The notes beneath the pieces are model-generated. The model saw only the letters and a list, made by a program, of their open reading frames with translations, was not told the origin of the DNA and did no database searches. Source: JAVBSX01 sp031549145 (GTDB lineage: Bacteria > Planctomycetota > Planctomycetia > Pirellulales > Thermoguttaceae). Taken from it: a DNA stretch of 17,821 nucleotides. The translations under genes were made by a program, and so were the position numbers. This document shows, in pieces, positions 1 to 7,151 of this stretch; position 1 is the first letter of the stretch; the number at the start of each line of letters is the position of its first letter. The stretch covers positions 1 through 17,821 of the forward strand of contig JAVBQI010000100.1 in assembly GCA_031549145.1 (NCBI GenBank), in the 5' to 3' direction.

Positions 1-142
1 AAGACGATCTTCGGTCCGACCCTGAAAAATCGGAACGAAGAAAGTCAAAAGACCGAAGCCAGATTGAGATGCAAAATTTTGAATCACTTTACAAGACTCG
101 GTTTGCCAAAATTTGTTTGGGAATAATTGAGAAACAAGACCC

Positions 143-312
143 AAGAGGATTGCAAAGTCGTTTTTAAAGCGCGCGGAGCCGCGGAGGACGCAGAGAAATA
201 TTATGAAAATTTAAAAATAGATAAAACAGGCAAGAATATGGCGAGAAATTCATATTAAAAACTCCGCGTTCTCAGCGTCTCCGCGCGAAATTTTTGACTT
301 TGCAATCGTCCT
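143..312. repeat. foldback element with about 50-bp imperfect arms
   Basis: The left arm (143-195) and right arm (about 262-312) are imperfect inverted copies. Both read AGGA..TTGCAAAGTC, then a T-rich stretch, then GCGCGGAG.CGC.GAG. The arms enclose an AT-rich spacer of about 67 bp. The GC-rich part of each arm is built from loose 8-base units such as CGCGGAGA. No open frame lies inside. The structure resembles a non-autonomous foldback or MITE-like repeat; whether it moves, or occurs elsewhere in the genome, cannot be seen here. Confidence 0.6.
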
Positions 313-359
313 GTATGGTTATACTACGGAGTTCCCAATAAAAAATGAACTGATTTCCG

Positions 360-427
360 TCATCCCCGCGCAGGCGGGGATCCAGAGATCACGGTTTCCC
401 TCTGGCCCCCCGCCTGCGCGGGGGTGA
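360..427. repeat. GC-rich palindromic repeat (REP-like)
   Basis: Arms 360-387 and 400-427 are inverted copies with about four mismatches in 28 bases. The left arm contains the smaller palindrome ATCCCCGC-GCAG-GCGGGGAT. The 15-base end of the right arm (416-430) is repeated directly at 435-449, suggesting a duplicated or partly deleted second unit. The form is similar to the widespread ATTCCC-N8-GGGAAT type of short palindrome, with C in place of T. It could also act as a hairpin in transcripts reading in from the left. Confidence 0.6.
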
Positions 428-539
428 CGAAGGAGCGCGGGGGTGACGACTTCATTCCAAAATCAGGGGCAAATTTTTTCTGGAACTCAAAAATGAACAC
501 TTTCCCCCATCCCATAACCTTTTTCGGAGAAATCATCTT

Positions 540-1895
540 ATGAAACGAATGCTATTATCGGTCGGAACAATCCTCCTTTTGACCGTCGGCTCGCTTTATG
601 CCCAAAACGTCGCGACCACTCCGGCCGATAAGGCCGACGAATGGTGGGTTAAACGACATGCCGCCAACGTCGAACAGATGCAAAAAGGGGATATCGAACT
701 GCTGATGATCGGCGATTCGATCACCCACGGTTGGGAAGGGGCCGGGAAAAAAACCTGGGACATGTATTACGCCGCCCGCAAGCCGATCAACCTCGGTTTC
801 AGCGGCGACCGGACCGAGAATGTCCTTTGGCGGCTCGATCACCTGCCGCTCGAAAAAATCACGCCGAAGGCGGCCGTGCTCATGATCGGCACGAACAACG
901 TCGGACACGGCAGTTCCAACCCGCGCGAGGCCGCCGAAGGGATCAAGGCGATCGTCGAGCGGCTGAAAAAAGCGTACCCGGAAATCAAAATTCTCATCCT
1001 GAACGTTTTTCCCCGCGACGAAAAGCCGGACGGGGGGCTGCGTAAAAAGGTCGATGAAATCAACTCCTACCTGCCGGAACTCCTGCAAGGGGAAAAGAAC
1101 GTAACCTTGCTCGACATCAACGCGAAATTTTTGGAAAAAGACGGCACGCTTCCCAAGGAGATCATGCCTGACTTCCTGCACCCGCAGGAAAAAGGGTACG
1201 GCATCTGGGCTCGCGCGGTCGAGCCGAAGCTCATCGAACTGCTCGGCGAAGAGAATCCGGCGACGAAGCCGGCTGAAAAGTTGAGCCAACAGTGGTGGGC
1301 CGACCGACAGGCGGCGAATATCGCGCAAATGGAAAAGGGGGACATCGGCATCCTGATGATCGGCGATTCGATTACCCACGGCTGGGAATCGCAAAAAGAA
1401 CTTTGGGACGCGACTTTCGGGCCGTACAAGCCGATCAACCTTGGCTTCGGCGGCGACCAGACGCAACACGTCCTTTGGCGGCTGGACCATTTGCCGCTTG
1501 ACAAAATCTCACCGAAAGGGGCGATGATCATGATCGGGACGAATAACACCGGCAACCCGAAGAACACGCCTTACGAAATCGCGCTCGGGATCAAGGCGAT
1601 CGTCGAAAAGCTGCAAGCGAAGTACCCGGACATCAAAATTGCCGTGCTCGACGTGTTCCCGCGAAGTGAAAAGCCGAACGATCCGTTGCGGCTGAAGGTC
1701 GATGAGATCAACGCCAACCTGCCGGATCTGCTCAAAGGAATGAAGAACGTTCACTTGATCGACATCAACGCGAAGTTCCTGGACGAAAAGAAGGAATTGT
1801 CGAAAAACATCATGCCCGATTACCTGCATCCGAACGACATCGGCTACAAAATCTGGGCCGAGGCCGTCGAGCCGCTGCTCCAGTACGCAAAGTAG
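540..1895 (+). CDS. secreted tandem-domain SGNH/GDSL hydrolase
   Basis: The 451-residue protein starts with a clear signal peptide: lysine/arginine at 2-3, a hydrophobic stretch to about residue 19, and likely cleavage after LYA at 21. Two homologous SGNH-hydrolase domains follow, about residues 32-236 and 250-450. Each has block I GDSITHGW (nucleophile Ser60 and Ser277), a glycine in FSGD or FGGD, GTNN (Asn119/120 and Asn335/336), and a C-terminal D-x-x-H pair (Asp211/His214 and Asp427/His430). Both active sites therefore look intact. The domains resemble the platelet-activating-factor acetylhydrolase IB-like branch common in planctomycetes. The likely role is ester hydrolysis, for example deacetylation of extracellular polysaccharide, outside the cytoplasm; the substrate is not readable. 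The start is supported by GGAGA at 526-530. The gene is alone on its strand and converges on the topoisomerase gene. Confidence 0.9.
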   Translation: MKRMLLSVGTILLLTVGSLYAQNVATTPADKADEWWVKRHAANVEQMQKGDIELLMIGDSITHGWEGAGKKTWDMYYAARKPINLGFSGDRTENVLWRLDHLPLEKITPKAAVLMIGTNNVGHGSSNPREAAEGIKAIVERLKKAYPEIKILILNVFPRDEKPDGGLRKKVDEINSYLPELLQGEKNVTLLDINAKFLEKDGTLPKEIMPDFLHPQEKGYGIWARAVEPKLIELLGEENPATKPAEKLSQQWWADRQAANIAQMEKGDIGILMIGDSITHGWESQKELWDATFGPYKPINLGFGGDQTQHVLWRLDHLPLDKISPKGAMIMIGTNNTGNPKNTPYEIALGIKAIVEKLQAKYPDIKIAVLDVFPRSEKPNDPLRLKVDEINANLPDLLKGMKNVHLIDINAKFLDEKKELSKNIMPDYLHPNDIGYKIWAEAVEPLLQYAK

Positions 1896-1900
1896 AGCGG

Positions 1901-2012
1901 CACGGACGCGATATCAAAGAGCCGCGTGCTATGTACGCGGGGGGAAGAGCACCATCCGCTCCCCCCCCCGCGTACACAGTACGCGGCTCGTAATGCGTAA
2001 TGTGCGTCCGTG
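1901..2012. terminator. nested hairpin between convergent genes
   Basis: An inner stem pairs 1919-1944 with 1964-1989 (26 bases, about three mismatches; it begins GAGCCGCGTGCTATGTACGC). An outer stem pairs CACGGACGC (1901-1909) with GCGTCCGTG (2004-2012). It starts six bases after the hydrolase stop and ends four bases before the stop of the minus-strand topoisomerase gene, so it could terminate both transcripts. No long T-run follows either side, so it is either a Rho-type or stabilising 3' structure, or a palindromic repeat that settled between convergent genes. Confidence 0.6.
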
Positions 2013-2016
2013 ATCC

Positions 2017-3174
2017 TTAATCGAGAAACTTTCCCTCGGCCAAACGCTGGGGGACGTATTCCTCGGTCACGTAACTGATGTCGCGGGAAACGAGTGCTTC
2101 GACCTCCAGCTTGAAGCCGTTGTCCAACATCGTTTGGATCTCTTTTTGCCAAGCCTTTTTGTGGGCGAACCAGGGGTATTCGGCAATCTGCTTGGCCCTT
2201 TTGCGGTCGGCGTCGTTCAGGTTGATCCTGACGCTGTTCGAAAGGCCGCAGCGGACGAAATCCTCGCTCCGGAGGCCGAGAAACTTTGCGTTCGGTATCG
2301 CCATTCGCTGGGATTCGAATGCGAGGTTGATCGAGCCTTGCTTGATCACGCTGTAAATGTAGTACCCCCACGGATCGTTATCCAAAAGGCAATAGACCGG
2401 CAGTTGCAATTCGTTGTGCAGTCGGTGCAAAAGCCGCCGGACGCCGCGCGAAGGCTGCCCGCCGCCGTGCGTCAGGATGCAGTTGTGCGTCTTCCAGAAT
2501 TTGTCTTCGTTGAAACGCTGCCAAACGGTTCCCTTTTCGACATGCAGGACGAACTTCGCGTTGCATTTGCGGAACTGAATCACGTCCTGCTCGACGATCG
2601 AAGGAATGCCGTACCCGCCGCTCCCCATCCGCGAACAGTCGATCTCGTCCCCCTTGTCGGCGATCGTGATGTTGCCGACCATGTTTCCCTTGTTTTCGGC
2701 GGCGAGATGCAGTTCTTCCCGGAGCGAACCGAGGATCACCTCGATATCTTCGATGATCGTATCGCATTCGGACTGTTCGTCGAACGTCTCTTCCTTGATC
2801 CCGGCGATCGACCCTTTGAGCATGTAGTACAGTCCCCGGATGCTGTTGGTTTTACCTTCGCTGATCAGCTGTTTCGTCCCGCTCGCGACAAGCATCGTTT
2901 GCATGAAACTTTTTGCCTGCGAGAGGTTGAACAGCTGCCGCTGGGAGGTTTTGCTCCCCATCTCGATGATCTTTTTGCGTTCGTTGAACGAAACATTCGA
3001 AAGCGCCCGCATCGGGATGTTGACGAGCGGCTCCCGTTTGCGCGTCGCCTGTTTCGCAACACTGTCGGCCAGTTTCAAAATGCGCTCGAGCGTGTTTTTA
3101 TCCCGTGCGGTGAGCTTGACCGGAGGGCGTTTCGTGGGAGTGAGAACGGCAGCGGCAGGTTGTTTCTTGGGCAT
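2017..3174 (-). CDS. top6A: DNA topoisomerase VI subunit A (Spo11/Top6A family)
   Basis: The 385-residue protein matches the catalytic subunit of type IIB topoisomerase, which forms the transient double-strand break. After a basic, proline-rich N-terminus comes the winged-helix 5Y-CAP region with the tyrosine motif SIRGLYYM (residues 111-118). By comparison with Spo11, the second tyrosine, Tyr117, should be the DNA-linking one. The Toprim domain shows its glutamate in HVEKGTVWQR (Glu213), the family motif LTHGGGQPSRGVRRLL (234-249) and the metal-binding DxD in LLDNDPWG (Asp265, Asp267). Length is typical for Top6A. The ATPase partner, subunit B, is not in the window; the next gene upstream is a kinase. 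No Shine-Dalgarno is visible before the ATG. Type IIB topoisomerase is mainly archaeal and plant and sporadic in bacteria. Family assignment is firm; the physiological role here is unknown. Confidence 0.88.
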   Translation of the reverse strand: MPKKQPAAAVLTPTKRPPVKLTARDKNTLERILKLADSVAKQATRKREPLVNIPMRALSNVSFNERKKIIEMGSKTSQRQLFNLSQAKSFMQTMLVASGTKQLISEGKTNSIRGLYYMLKGSIAGIKEETFDEQSECDTIIEDIEVILGSLREELHLAAENKGNMVGNITIADKGDEIDCSRMGSGGYGIPSIVEQDVIQFRKCNAKFVLHVEKGTVWQRFNEDKFWKTHNCILTHGGGQPSRGVRRLLHRLHNELQLPVYCLLDNDPWGYYIYSVIKQGSINLAFESQRMAIPNAKFLGLRSEDFVRCGLSNSVRINLNDADRKRAKQIAEYPWFAHKKAWQKEIQTMLDNGFKLEVEALVSRDISYVTEEYVPQRLAEGKFLD

Positions 3175-3251
3175 TGAATGTCAAATGAATGGAACGGAAA
3201 ATGAAAAAAGGAATGTTTTATTGAGCTTCAGAAAGAATTTCGAACAACACG

Positions 3252-3319
3252 ATCAGAGCCGCGACCGTAAGGGAGCGGTTTGGCCGGGGCAACCGCTTCC
3301 TTACGGTTGCGGCTCTGAT
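3252..3319. repeat. palindromic hairpin repeat, copy A
   Basis: Arms 3252-3280 and 3291-3319 match inversely at 27 of 29 bases, around a 10-base loop. The arm begins ATCAGAGCCGCGACCGTAAG. On the plus strand a T-run follows at about 3324-3329, so it would look like a terminator only for plus-strand transcripts. The flanking genes are on the minus strand, where it lies between the kinase stop and the topoisomerase start. A near-identical copy sits at 4531-4599, so it is a repeat family first. Confidence 0.75.
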
Positions 3320-3347
3320 TCGGTTTTTTACCTGAAGCCTTGTACCG

Positions 3348-4454
3348 TTATTCGCCCAGCTCGCGGAGCCAAATCCGGATTTCGTTGTCGTACTCGCTTG
3401 CCAAATCGATTTTAACGAGCTGCCGCTGAAACTCGGCGGCGCCGCCTTTGAAAAGATCGGCCGCTTCCGCGCTCGGATAACGGCGGTTCGGGTCCGGGGC
3501 GATCAGGTTACGGCAAATGGTCATCAGCTGTTCGCTCGAAACCACCTCCCGGGGCAGGACGTTGGAAAGGTTCTGCGCCAAAAATCGTTTCGATTCCAAC
3601 AGGTCTTTCAAACCGGCGCGGGCATCGAAAGGGGCGGCTCCGGAAAGCATTTCGATCAAGACGTAACCGAGGGAGGCCAAGTCCGATTGCGGGGTGATAT
3701 TCCCCCCCTCCAAAACTTCCGGCGCGGCATAACTCGGCGTGCAAGTCCGCTTGGTCGGGGGCGCGTCCGTTTCGAAAGCCGAACCGATGTCGACGATTTT
3801 CGCGTGCCCCGTCTTTTTCAGCATGATATTCGCCGGTTTGACGTCGCCGTGCACGACCCCGTGTCGATGCAGGGCGGCCAGGGCTCCGAGACATTCCCGG
3901 ATGATCGCGATTGCGATTCCCGGTTTCAGCCGCGAGTGTGTCGCCCCGTCGGTAATCACCACTTCGCGAATGCGGGCATAACGTTCGTAAGACGTGTTCT
4001 TTTTGATCCGCTCCAGCATTTCCGGCCGCAAAAGCTGGCTCAAATCGTATCCGTCGACCCATTCCATTTCCATCATCCGGATATTCTCGCAGGAAACCCA
4101 GTTGTGGACGTCGAGCAGGTTGTCGTGTTGGATCACGGAGACCTTGGCCGCGACCCGGGCCAACTGCGACATCGCTTCTCCGTACATGTAGTCGGTTTCG
4201 TACCGTTCTGGCGCGAACACCTTGACGGCGACCGGTAGGACGAATTCGTCGCTCCCCTTGCGCTGGCTTAGAAAAACGACCCCTTGACCGCCGCTTCCCA
4301 GCGGCCGCAAAAAGTCGAGACGCTCATCCCGCAACAGGCAGCGCTGTTCCAGGATTTCCTTGTAAGCGCTAAGAAGCATTTCGGAACATTGGGAAGAAGT
4401 TTTTCCTCCCCAGGTTCGGGTTACGTTACCTTCTTGAAAAAGCGTCGTTGACAT
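3348..4454 (-). CDS. cytoplasmic Hanks-type serine/threonine protein kinase
   Basis: The 368-residue protein has a kinase domain from about residue 46 to 330. The glycine-rich loop is GSGGQG (53-58), the ATP-anchoring lysine is in VAVKVF (Lys78), and the catalytic loop is HGDVKPAN (202-209, Asp204). The magnesium loop is DIG in place of DFG (Asp222), followed by APE (244-246), a conserved Asp258 in subdomain IX, and arginine near 324. The usual HRD arginine is glycine, so this is a non-RD kinase that may not need activation-loop phosphorylation. No transmembrane segment or sensor domain (PASTA, WD40, TPR) is visible; the C-terminal tail of about 40 residues is featureless. It probably phosphorylates cytoplasmic proteins; targets are unknown. 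It lies between two copies of the same hairpin repeat, so co-transcription with its neighbours is uncertain. Confidence 0.9.
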   Translation of the reverse strand: MSTTLFQEGNVTRTWGGKTSSQCSEMLLSAYKEILEQRCLLRDERLDFLRPLGSGGQGVVFLSQRKGSDEFVLPVAVKVFAPERYETDYMYGEAMSQLARVAAKVSVIQHDNLLDVHNWVSCENIRMMEMEWVDGYDLSQLLRPEMLERIKKNTSYERYARIREVVITDGATHSRLKPGIAIAIIRECLGALAALHRHGVVHGDVKPANIMLKKTGHAKIVDIGSAFETDAPPTKRTCTPSYAAPEVLEGGNITPQSDLASLGYVLIEMLSGAAPFDARAGLKDLLESKRFLAQNLSNVLPREVVSSEQLMTICRNLIAPDPNRRYPSAEAADLFKGGAAEFQRQLVKIDLASEYDNEIRIWLRELGE

Positions 4455-4530
4455 GATGTTGAAAAAAGAGAATATATTGCAACCGGATTTCGGCGAATGA
4501 TTGGCCTTTAGGAAAAACGGCGAACATCAC

Positions 4531-4599
4531 AATCAGAGCCGCGACCGTAAGGGAGTGGTCGGCCCGATCAACCACTCCCTTACGGTCGCGGCTCCGATT
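4531..4599. repeat. palindromic hairpin repeat, copy B
   Basis: Arms 4531-4559 and 4571-4599 match inversely at 28 of 29 bases, around an 11-base loop. It is the same family as the hairpin at 3252-3319, and similarity extends about 12 bases further left (CGAACATCAC here, CGAACAACAC there). It lies between the dehydrogenase stop (4606) and the kinase start (4454) on the minus strand. It may work as a terminator or mRNA-stabilising hairpin for the dehydrogenase, but no T-run follows on that strand. Confidence 0.75.
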
Positions 4600-4605
4600 T
4601 GATTT

Positions 4606-5697
4606 TCAACAATCCTGCTCGTCGATCCAAAGCGGCGTCTCGCCGTTGCGAAGGGGGAAGCCGAGCCGCTTTCCCTCCGCCGAAAGCCGGTTGATGAGCG
4701 GTTCGCTGTTCTTGCACCGTCGGACGTTTTCGAGGAAAAGCCGGTTGATCGCCTCGAATCGCCAAGCCGCCTGCCCGCCGACATGCGGGGTGATCAGCAG
4801 GTTCGGAGCGTCCCAAAGCGGATGCTCTTTCGGCAACGGCTCCGGATCGGTCACATCGACGACCGCCCCGCCCAAATGCCCGCTCTCAAGTGCCGCGATC
4901 AAATCGGCGGTTACGACAAGCGGTCCCCGGGCGACGTTCGCGAGCAAGGCGCCCCGCTTCATTTTTCCGAGCCGCCCGGCATCGAACAGGTGTCGGGTCG
5001 AACCATTCAGCGGCAGGCACAGCACGACCGTATCGGCTTCTCCGAGCAACGTGTCGAGCCGCTCCGGCCCCCAAAGCTCGGCGACATGCCCGGGCCGGTT
5101 TTCGGGAAACAGGTCGCACGCGAGAATCCGGACGCCGAACGCGGCGAGCACTTGGGCCAACCGCCGCCCGACGCCGCCGAAACCGACGATTCCGACCGTC
5201 GATCGGGTCAGATCCCGGGTCGGGAGCCGGACAAATCTCCTATAACCGTTCCATTCTAACGTATTTTTTTCCGGTTGACTATGAAAAAACGCACCTTTTT
5301 CGTCGAATTGATCGGAAAAAAACGCGGGAAGATTTCGCGTCCAGGCGAGAACCAGCGCGAGAGTATGCTCGGCAACCTGATCGGCGAGCGCACCCGAAGC
5401 GGTCGTAATGATCGGGGCGTCTTCCGGGGCCGCGATCACGGAGGGAACGAGGCACCAGTCCATACCGGCGGCCGAAGACTGAATCCAACGGAGCCGCCCT
5501 CGTCGAACGATCTCATCCCAATCGACGGGCACCTTCGCGTGCCCGCAAAAATAATCGGCTTCGAGCAGGGCAGCGGCGATCTCGCTTTGCCCGACGTTGA
5601 CGACCTCGACCTCGGGCCAGCCAACGCGAATCTCATCGATCAGGTATTGATCGACCGGCCCTTGTTTGTAGCAAACGACGAGTTTTTCCCGGGACAT
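4606..5697 (-). CDS. D-isomer-specific 2-hydroxyacid dehydrogenase
   Basis: Members of this family reduce 2-keto acids to D-2-hydroxy acids, or the reverse, with NAD(P)H in the cytoplasm. I place the start at 5697 (363 residues). An ATG five codons upstream exists, but AGGAGG lies five bases before the 5697 ATG, the clearest ribosome binding site in this part of the window. Visible features, in this numbering, are the Rossmann motif GFGGVG (172-177) followed by Asp195 at the end of beta-2, and the catalytic triad Arg257 (NVARG), Glu286 (DPEPLP) and His305 (ITPHVGG). The C-terminal tail of about 50 residues after the histidine is longer than minimal family members. The substrate (glyoxylate, hydroxypyruvate, phosphoglycerate or another) cannot be told. 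It stands alone between a hairpin repeat and the rplS end. Confidence 0.88.
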   Translation of the reverse strand: MSREKLVVCYKQGPVDQYLIDEIRVGWPEVEVVNVGQSEIAAALLEADYFCGHAKVPVDWDEIVRRGRLRWIQSSAAGMDWCLVPSVIAAPEDAPIITTASGALADQVAEHTLALVLAWTRNLPAFFSDQFDEKGAFFHSQPEKNTLEWNGYRRFVRLPTRDLTRSTVGIVGFGGVGRRLAQVLAAFGVRILACDLFPENRPGHVAELWGPERLDTLLGEADTVVLCLPLNGSTRHLFDAGRLGKMKRGALLANVARGPLVVTADLIAALESGHLGGAVVDVTDPEPLPKEHPLWDAPNLLITPHVGGQAAWRFEAINRLFLENVRRCKNSEPLINRLSAEGKRLGFPLRNGETPLWIDEQDC

Positions 5698-5859
5698 GAG
5701 TGCCTCCTGCACAAAAGCGGAACGAAGTTGTCAAAAGAGCGCAATCTCGGGATAGACCACATACGCAGCGCGATTCTCAAACACGCCGCTTGCATCGTCA
5801 CCTCCGGGCATGTTCGGAGATGATCGGATATTGGTGGTCCAAGGATGATTGGATATCGT

Positions 5860-5888
5860 CCGGGGATTACGCTGTGCTACATCCCCGG
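5860..5888. repeat. short hairpin downstream of rplS
   Basis: CCGGGGAT (5860-5867) pairs perfectly with ATCCCCGG (5881-5888) around a 13-base loop. It lies 14 bases beyond the rplS stop on the minus strand and could stabilise or end the transcript of the ffh-rplS cluster. No T-run follows. The stem-loop has the look of a small dispersed palindrome. Confidence 0.5.
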
Positions 5889-5902
5889 CTCCTTTTAAGA
5901 GA

Positions 5903-6334
5903 TTATTCCGCGGCGGCCGCTTTCGCGCGTTTGCCTTTGTTGCCGCGACGTTCTTTTTTGACCTTCGTCTCGTCGATCTTGCGTTCGACGCGGCGTTCTT
6001 TCAAGCGAACCGCCTTGCCGACCCGATCACGCAGGAAGTACAGTTTCGCGCGACGCACGACGGCGCTGCGAACGACCTCGATCTTCGCGATTCGTGGGGA
6101 ATGGACCGGAAACTTCCGCTCGACGCCTTCTCCGGCGACGATTCTCCGGACGGTAAACATTTCCCGGGTCCCGCCGCCGCTCCGGCCGATCACGACACCG
6201 TTGAAAATTTGAATCCGCTCTTTGTCCCCTTCCAGAATGCGGCAGTGCACGTTGACCGTATCCCCGATCTCGAACGGCGAAACTTCCACCTTCTTGCTCT
6301 TGCTCTCGACCAGGTCCATGATTTTTTGCGACAT
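5903..6334 (-). CDS. rplS: 50S ribosomal protein L19
   Basis: The 143-residue protein is L19 of the large ribosomal subunit, located at the 30S-50S interface. The conserved core is clear: FEIGDTVNVHCRI (21-33), the FNGVVIGRSGGGTREMFTVR stretch (44-63), a GVERKFPVHSPRI segment, then VRRAKLYFLRDRVGKA. A lysine/arginine/alanine-rich tail of about 30 residues extends beyond the usual length of about 115. It is the last gene of the ffh-rpsP-trmD-rplS cluster, 123 bases after trmD. No clear Shine-Dalgarno is present. A second in-frame ATG five codons in is possible but less likely. Confidence 0.96.
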   Translation of the reverse strand: MSQKIMDLVESKSKKVEVSPFEIGDTVNVHCRILEGDKERIQIFNGVVIGRSGGGTREMFTVRRIVAGEGVERKFPVHSPRIAKIEVVRSAVVRRAKLYFLRDRVGKAVRLKERRVERKIDETKVKKERRGNKGKRAKAAAAE

Positions 6335-6360
6335 GTTCTTCCTCTATCTTACTCGTAATA

Positions 6361-6472
6361 AAAAATTATGAATTAAGAATTATGAATTAAGAATGAAAAA
6401 TAGTTTTTATCAAGAGAATTCTGCAACGACAAAAATAAATTCTTAATTCTTAATTCTTCATTCTTCATTTGC
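6361..6472. repeat. inverted heptanucleotide arrays in the trmD-rplS gap
   Basis: On the plus strand 6364-6391 reads four 7-base units (AATTATG, AATTAAG, AATTATG, AATTAAG), followed by a degenerate AATGAAA. On the minus strand 6469-6442 reads AATGAAG, AATGAAG, AATTAAG, AATTAAG. The two arrays face each other and can fold into an AT-rich hairpin. The last three codons and the stop codon of trmD fall inside the right-hand array. The same units occur in the next two gaps of the cluster. Confidence 0.75.
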
Positions 6473-7150
6473 CAAAAGTTCCGGACGTCGTTCTTCCGTC
6501 CTGCGCCGGGATTCCTGCTCCCGATATTTCGCGATTTCCCCATGATTGCCGTTGAGCAAAATCTCAGGCACTTCCAATCCCCGGTATTCCCGAGGCCGGG
6601 TATACTGCGGAAACTCCAGCAACCGGTTCCCTTGGGAAAAGGAGTCGAACCGGTTGGAATCCTCATCGCCGAGCGCTCCGGGTATCAACCGCATCACCGA
6701 TTCGATGATCACCATCGCGGCGACCTCGCCGCCGTTGAGTACGTAATCGCCGATCGAAATCTCTTCCAGTCTCAGGATTTGCGAAACCCGTTCGTCGAAC
6801 CCTTCGTACCGGCCGCACAAAAGGATGATTCGTTCTTCCCGCGACAGCTCTTCGACCAGCGGCTGGTCCAAAACCCGCCCTTGCGGCGTCAACATCACCA
6901 ATCGGCCCGGCTCGGCTTCCCGGGCGCGAATTTCTTCGACGCACGGAACGACACGGTCGACCTTGAGCACCATTCCCGGCCCGCCGCCGAACGGGCGGTC
7001 GTCAACCGTATTGTGCCGATCCTCGGCCCAGTCCCGGATGTTGTGCAACCGCACTTCCAAAAGGTTTCGCTCGATCGCGTTCTTCAAAACGCTTTCCGAA
7101 AGAAACCCCTCGAATATGCCGGGAAACAGGGTCAAAACGTCGAATTTCAT
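6458..7150 (-). CDS. trmD: tRNA (guanine-N1-)-methyltransferase
   Basis: TrmD methylates G37 of tRNAs next to the anticodon using S-adenosylmethionine, which prevents frameshifting. The 230-residue protein has the full set of SPOUT-class trefoil-knot motifs: LTLFPGIF (7-13 region), DDRPFGGGPGMV (50-61), LCGRYEGFDERV (111-122), SIGDYVLNGGE (132-142), the RLIPG loop with Arg154, DSF with the expected catalytic Asp169, and FPQYTRP (180-186). Length is typical. The last residues, Asn-Glu-Glu, and the stop codon are supplied by a heptanucleotide repeat array, so the original C-terminus may have been altered by the repeat. It sits between rpsP (122 bases upstream) and rplS (123 bases downstream). 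Confidence 0.97.
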   Translation of the reverse strand: MKFDVLTLFPGIFEGFLSESVLKNAIERNLLEVRLHNIRDWAEDRHNTVDDRPFGGGPGMVLKVDRVVPCVEEIRAREAEPGRLVMLTPQGRVLDQPLVEELSREERIILLCGRYEGFDERVSQILRLEEISIGDYVLNGGEVAAMVIIESVMRLIPGALGDEDSNRFDSFSQGNRLLEFPQYTRPREYRGLEVPEILLNGNHGEIAKYREQESRRRTEERRPELLANEE

Positions 7151-7151
7151 A

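Larger units (their letters stand above)
1..539. other. gene-free left flank with two foldback repeats
   Basis: No reading frame here looks like a real gene on either strand. The stretch contains an AT-rich foldback element (143-312) and a GC-rich palindrome (360-427), both listed separately. The last 15 bases hold the ribosome binding site of the following hydrolase gene, GGAGA at 526-530, nine bases before the ATG at 540. Positions 1-142 show only a weak short inverted repeat (CTTCGGTC near 10 and GACCGAAG near 51) and nothing I can name. Confidence 0.6.

Noticed and set aside
143..450. CRISPR array at the left edge
   Set aside because: The repeats here are inverted pairs with a single spacer-like interior, not direct repeats of constant length with regular unique spacers.
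2134..3177. 347-codon plus-strand frame opposite the topoisomerase gene
   Set aside because: It mirrors a well supported gene on the other strand; its composition is that of an antisense shadow and it has no motif.
3320..3347. Intrinsic terminator for the kinase gene
   Set aside because: The T-run after hairpin copy A is on the plus strand, whereas the kinase is on the minus strand, so it would not serve that gene.
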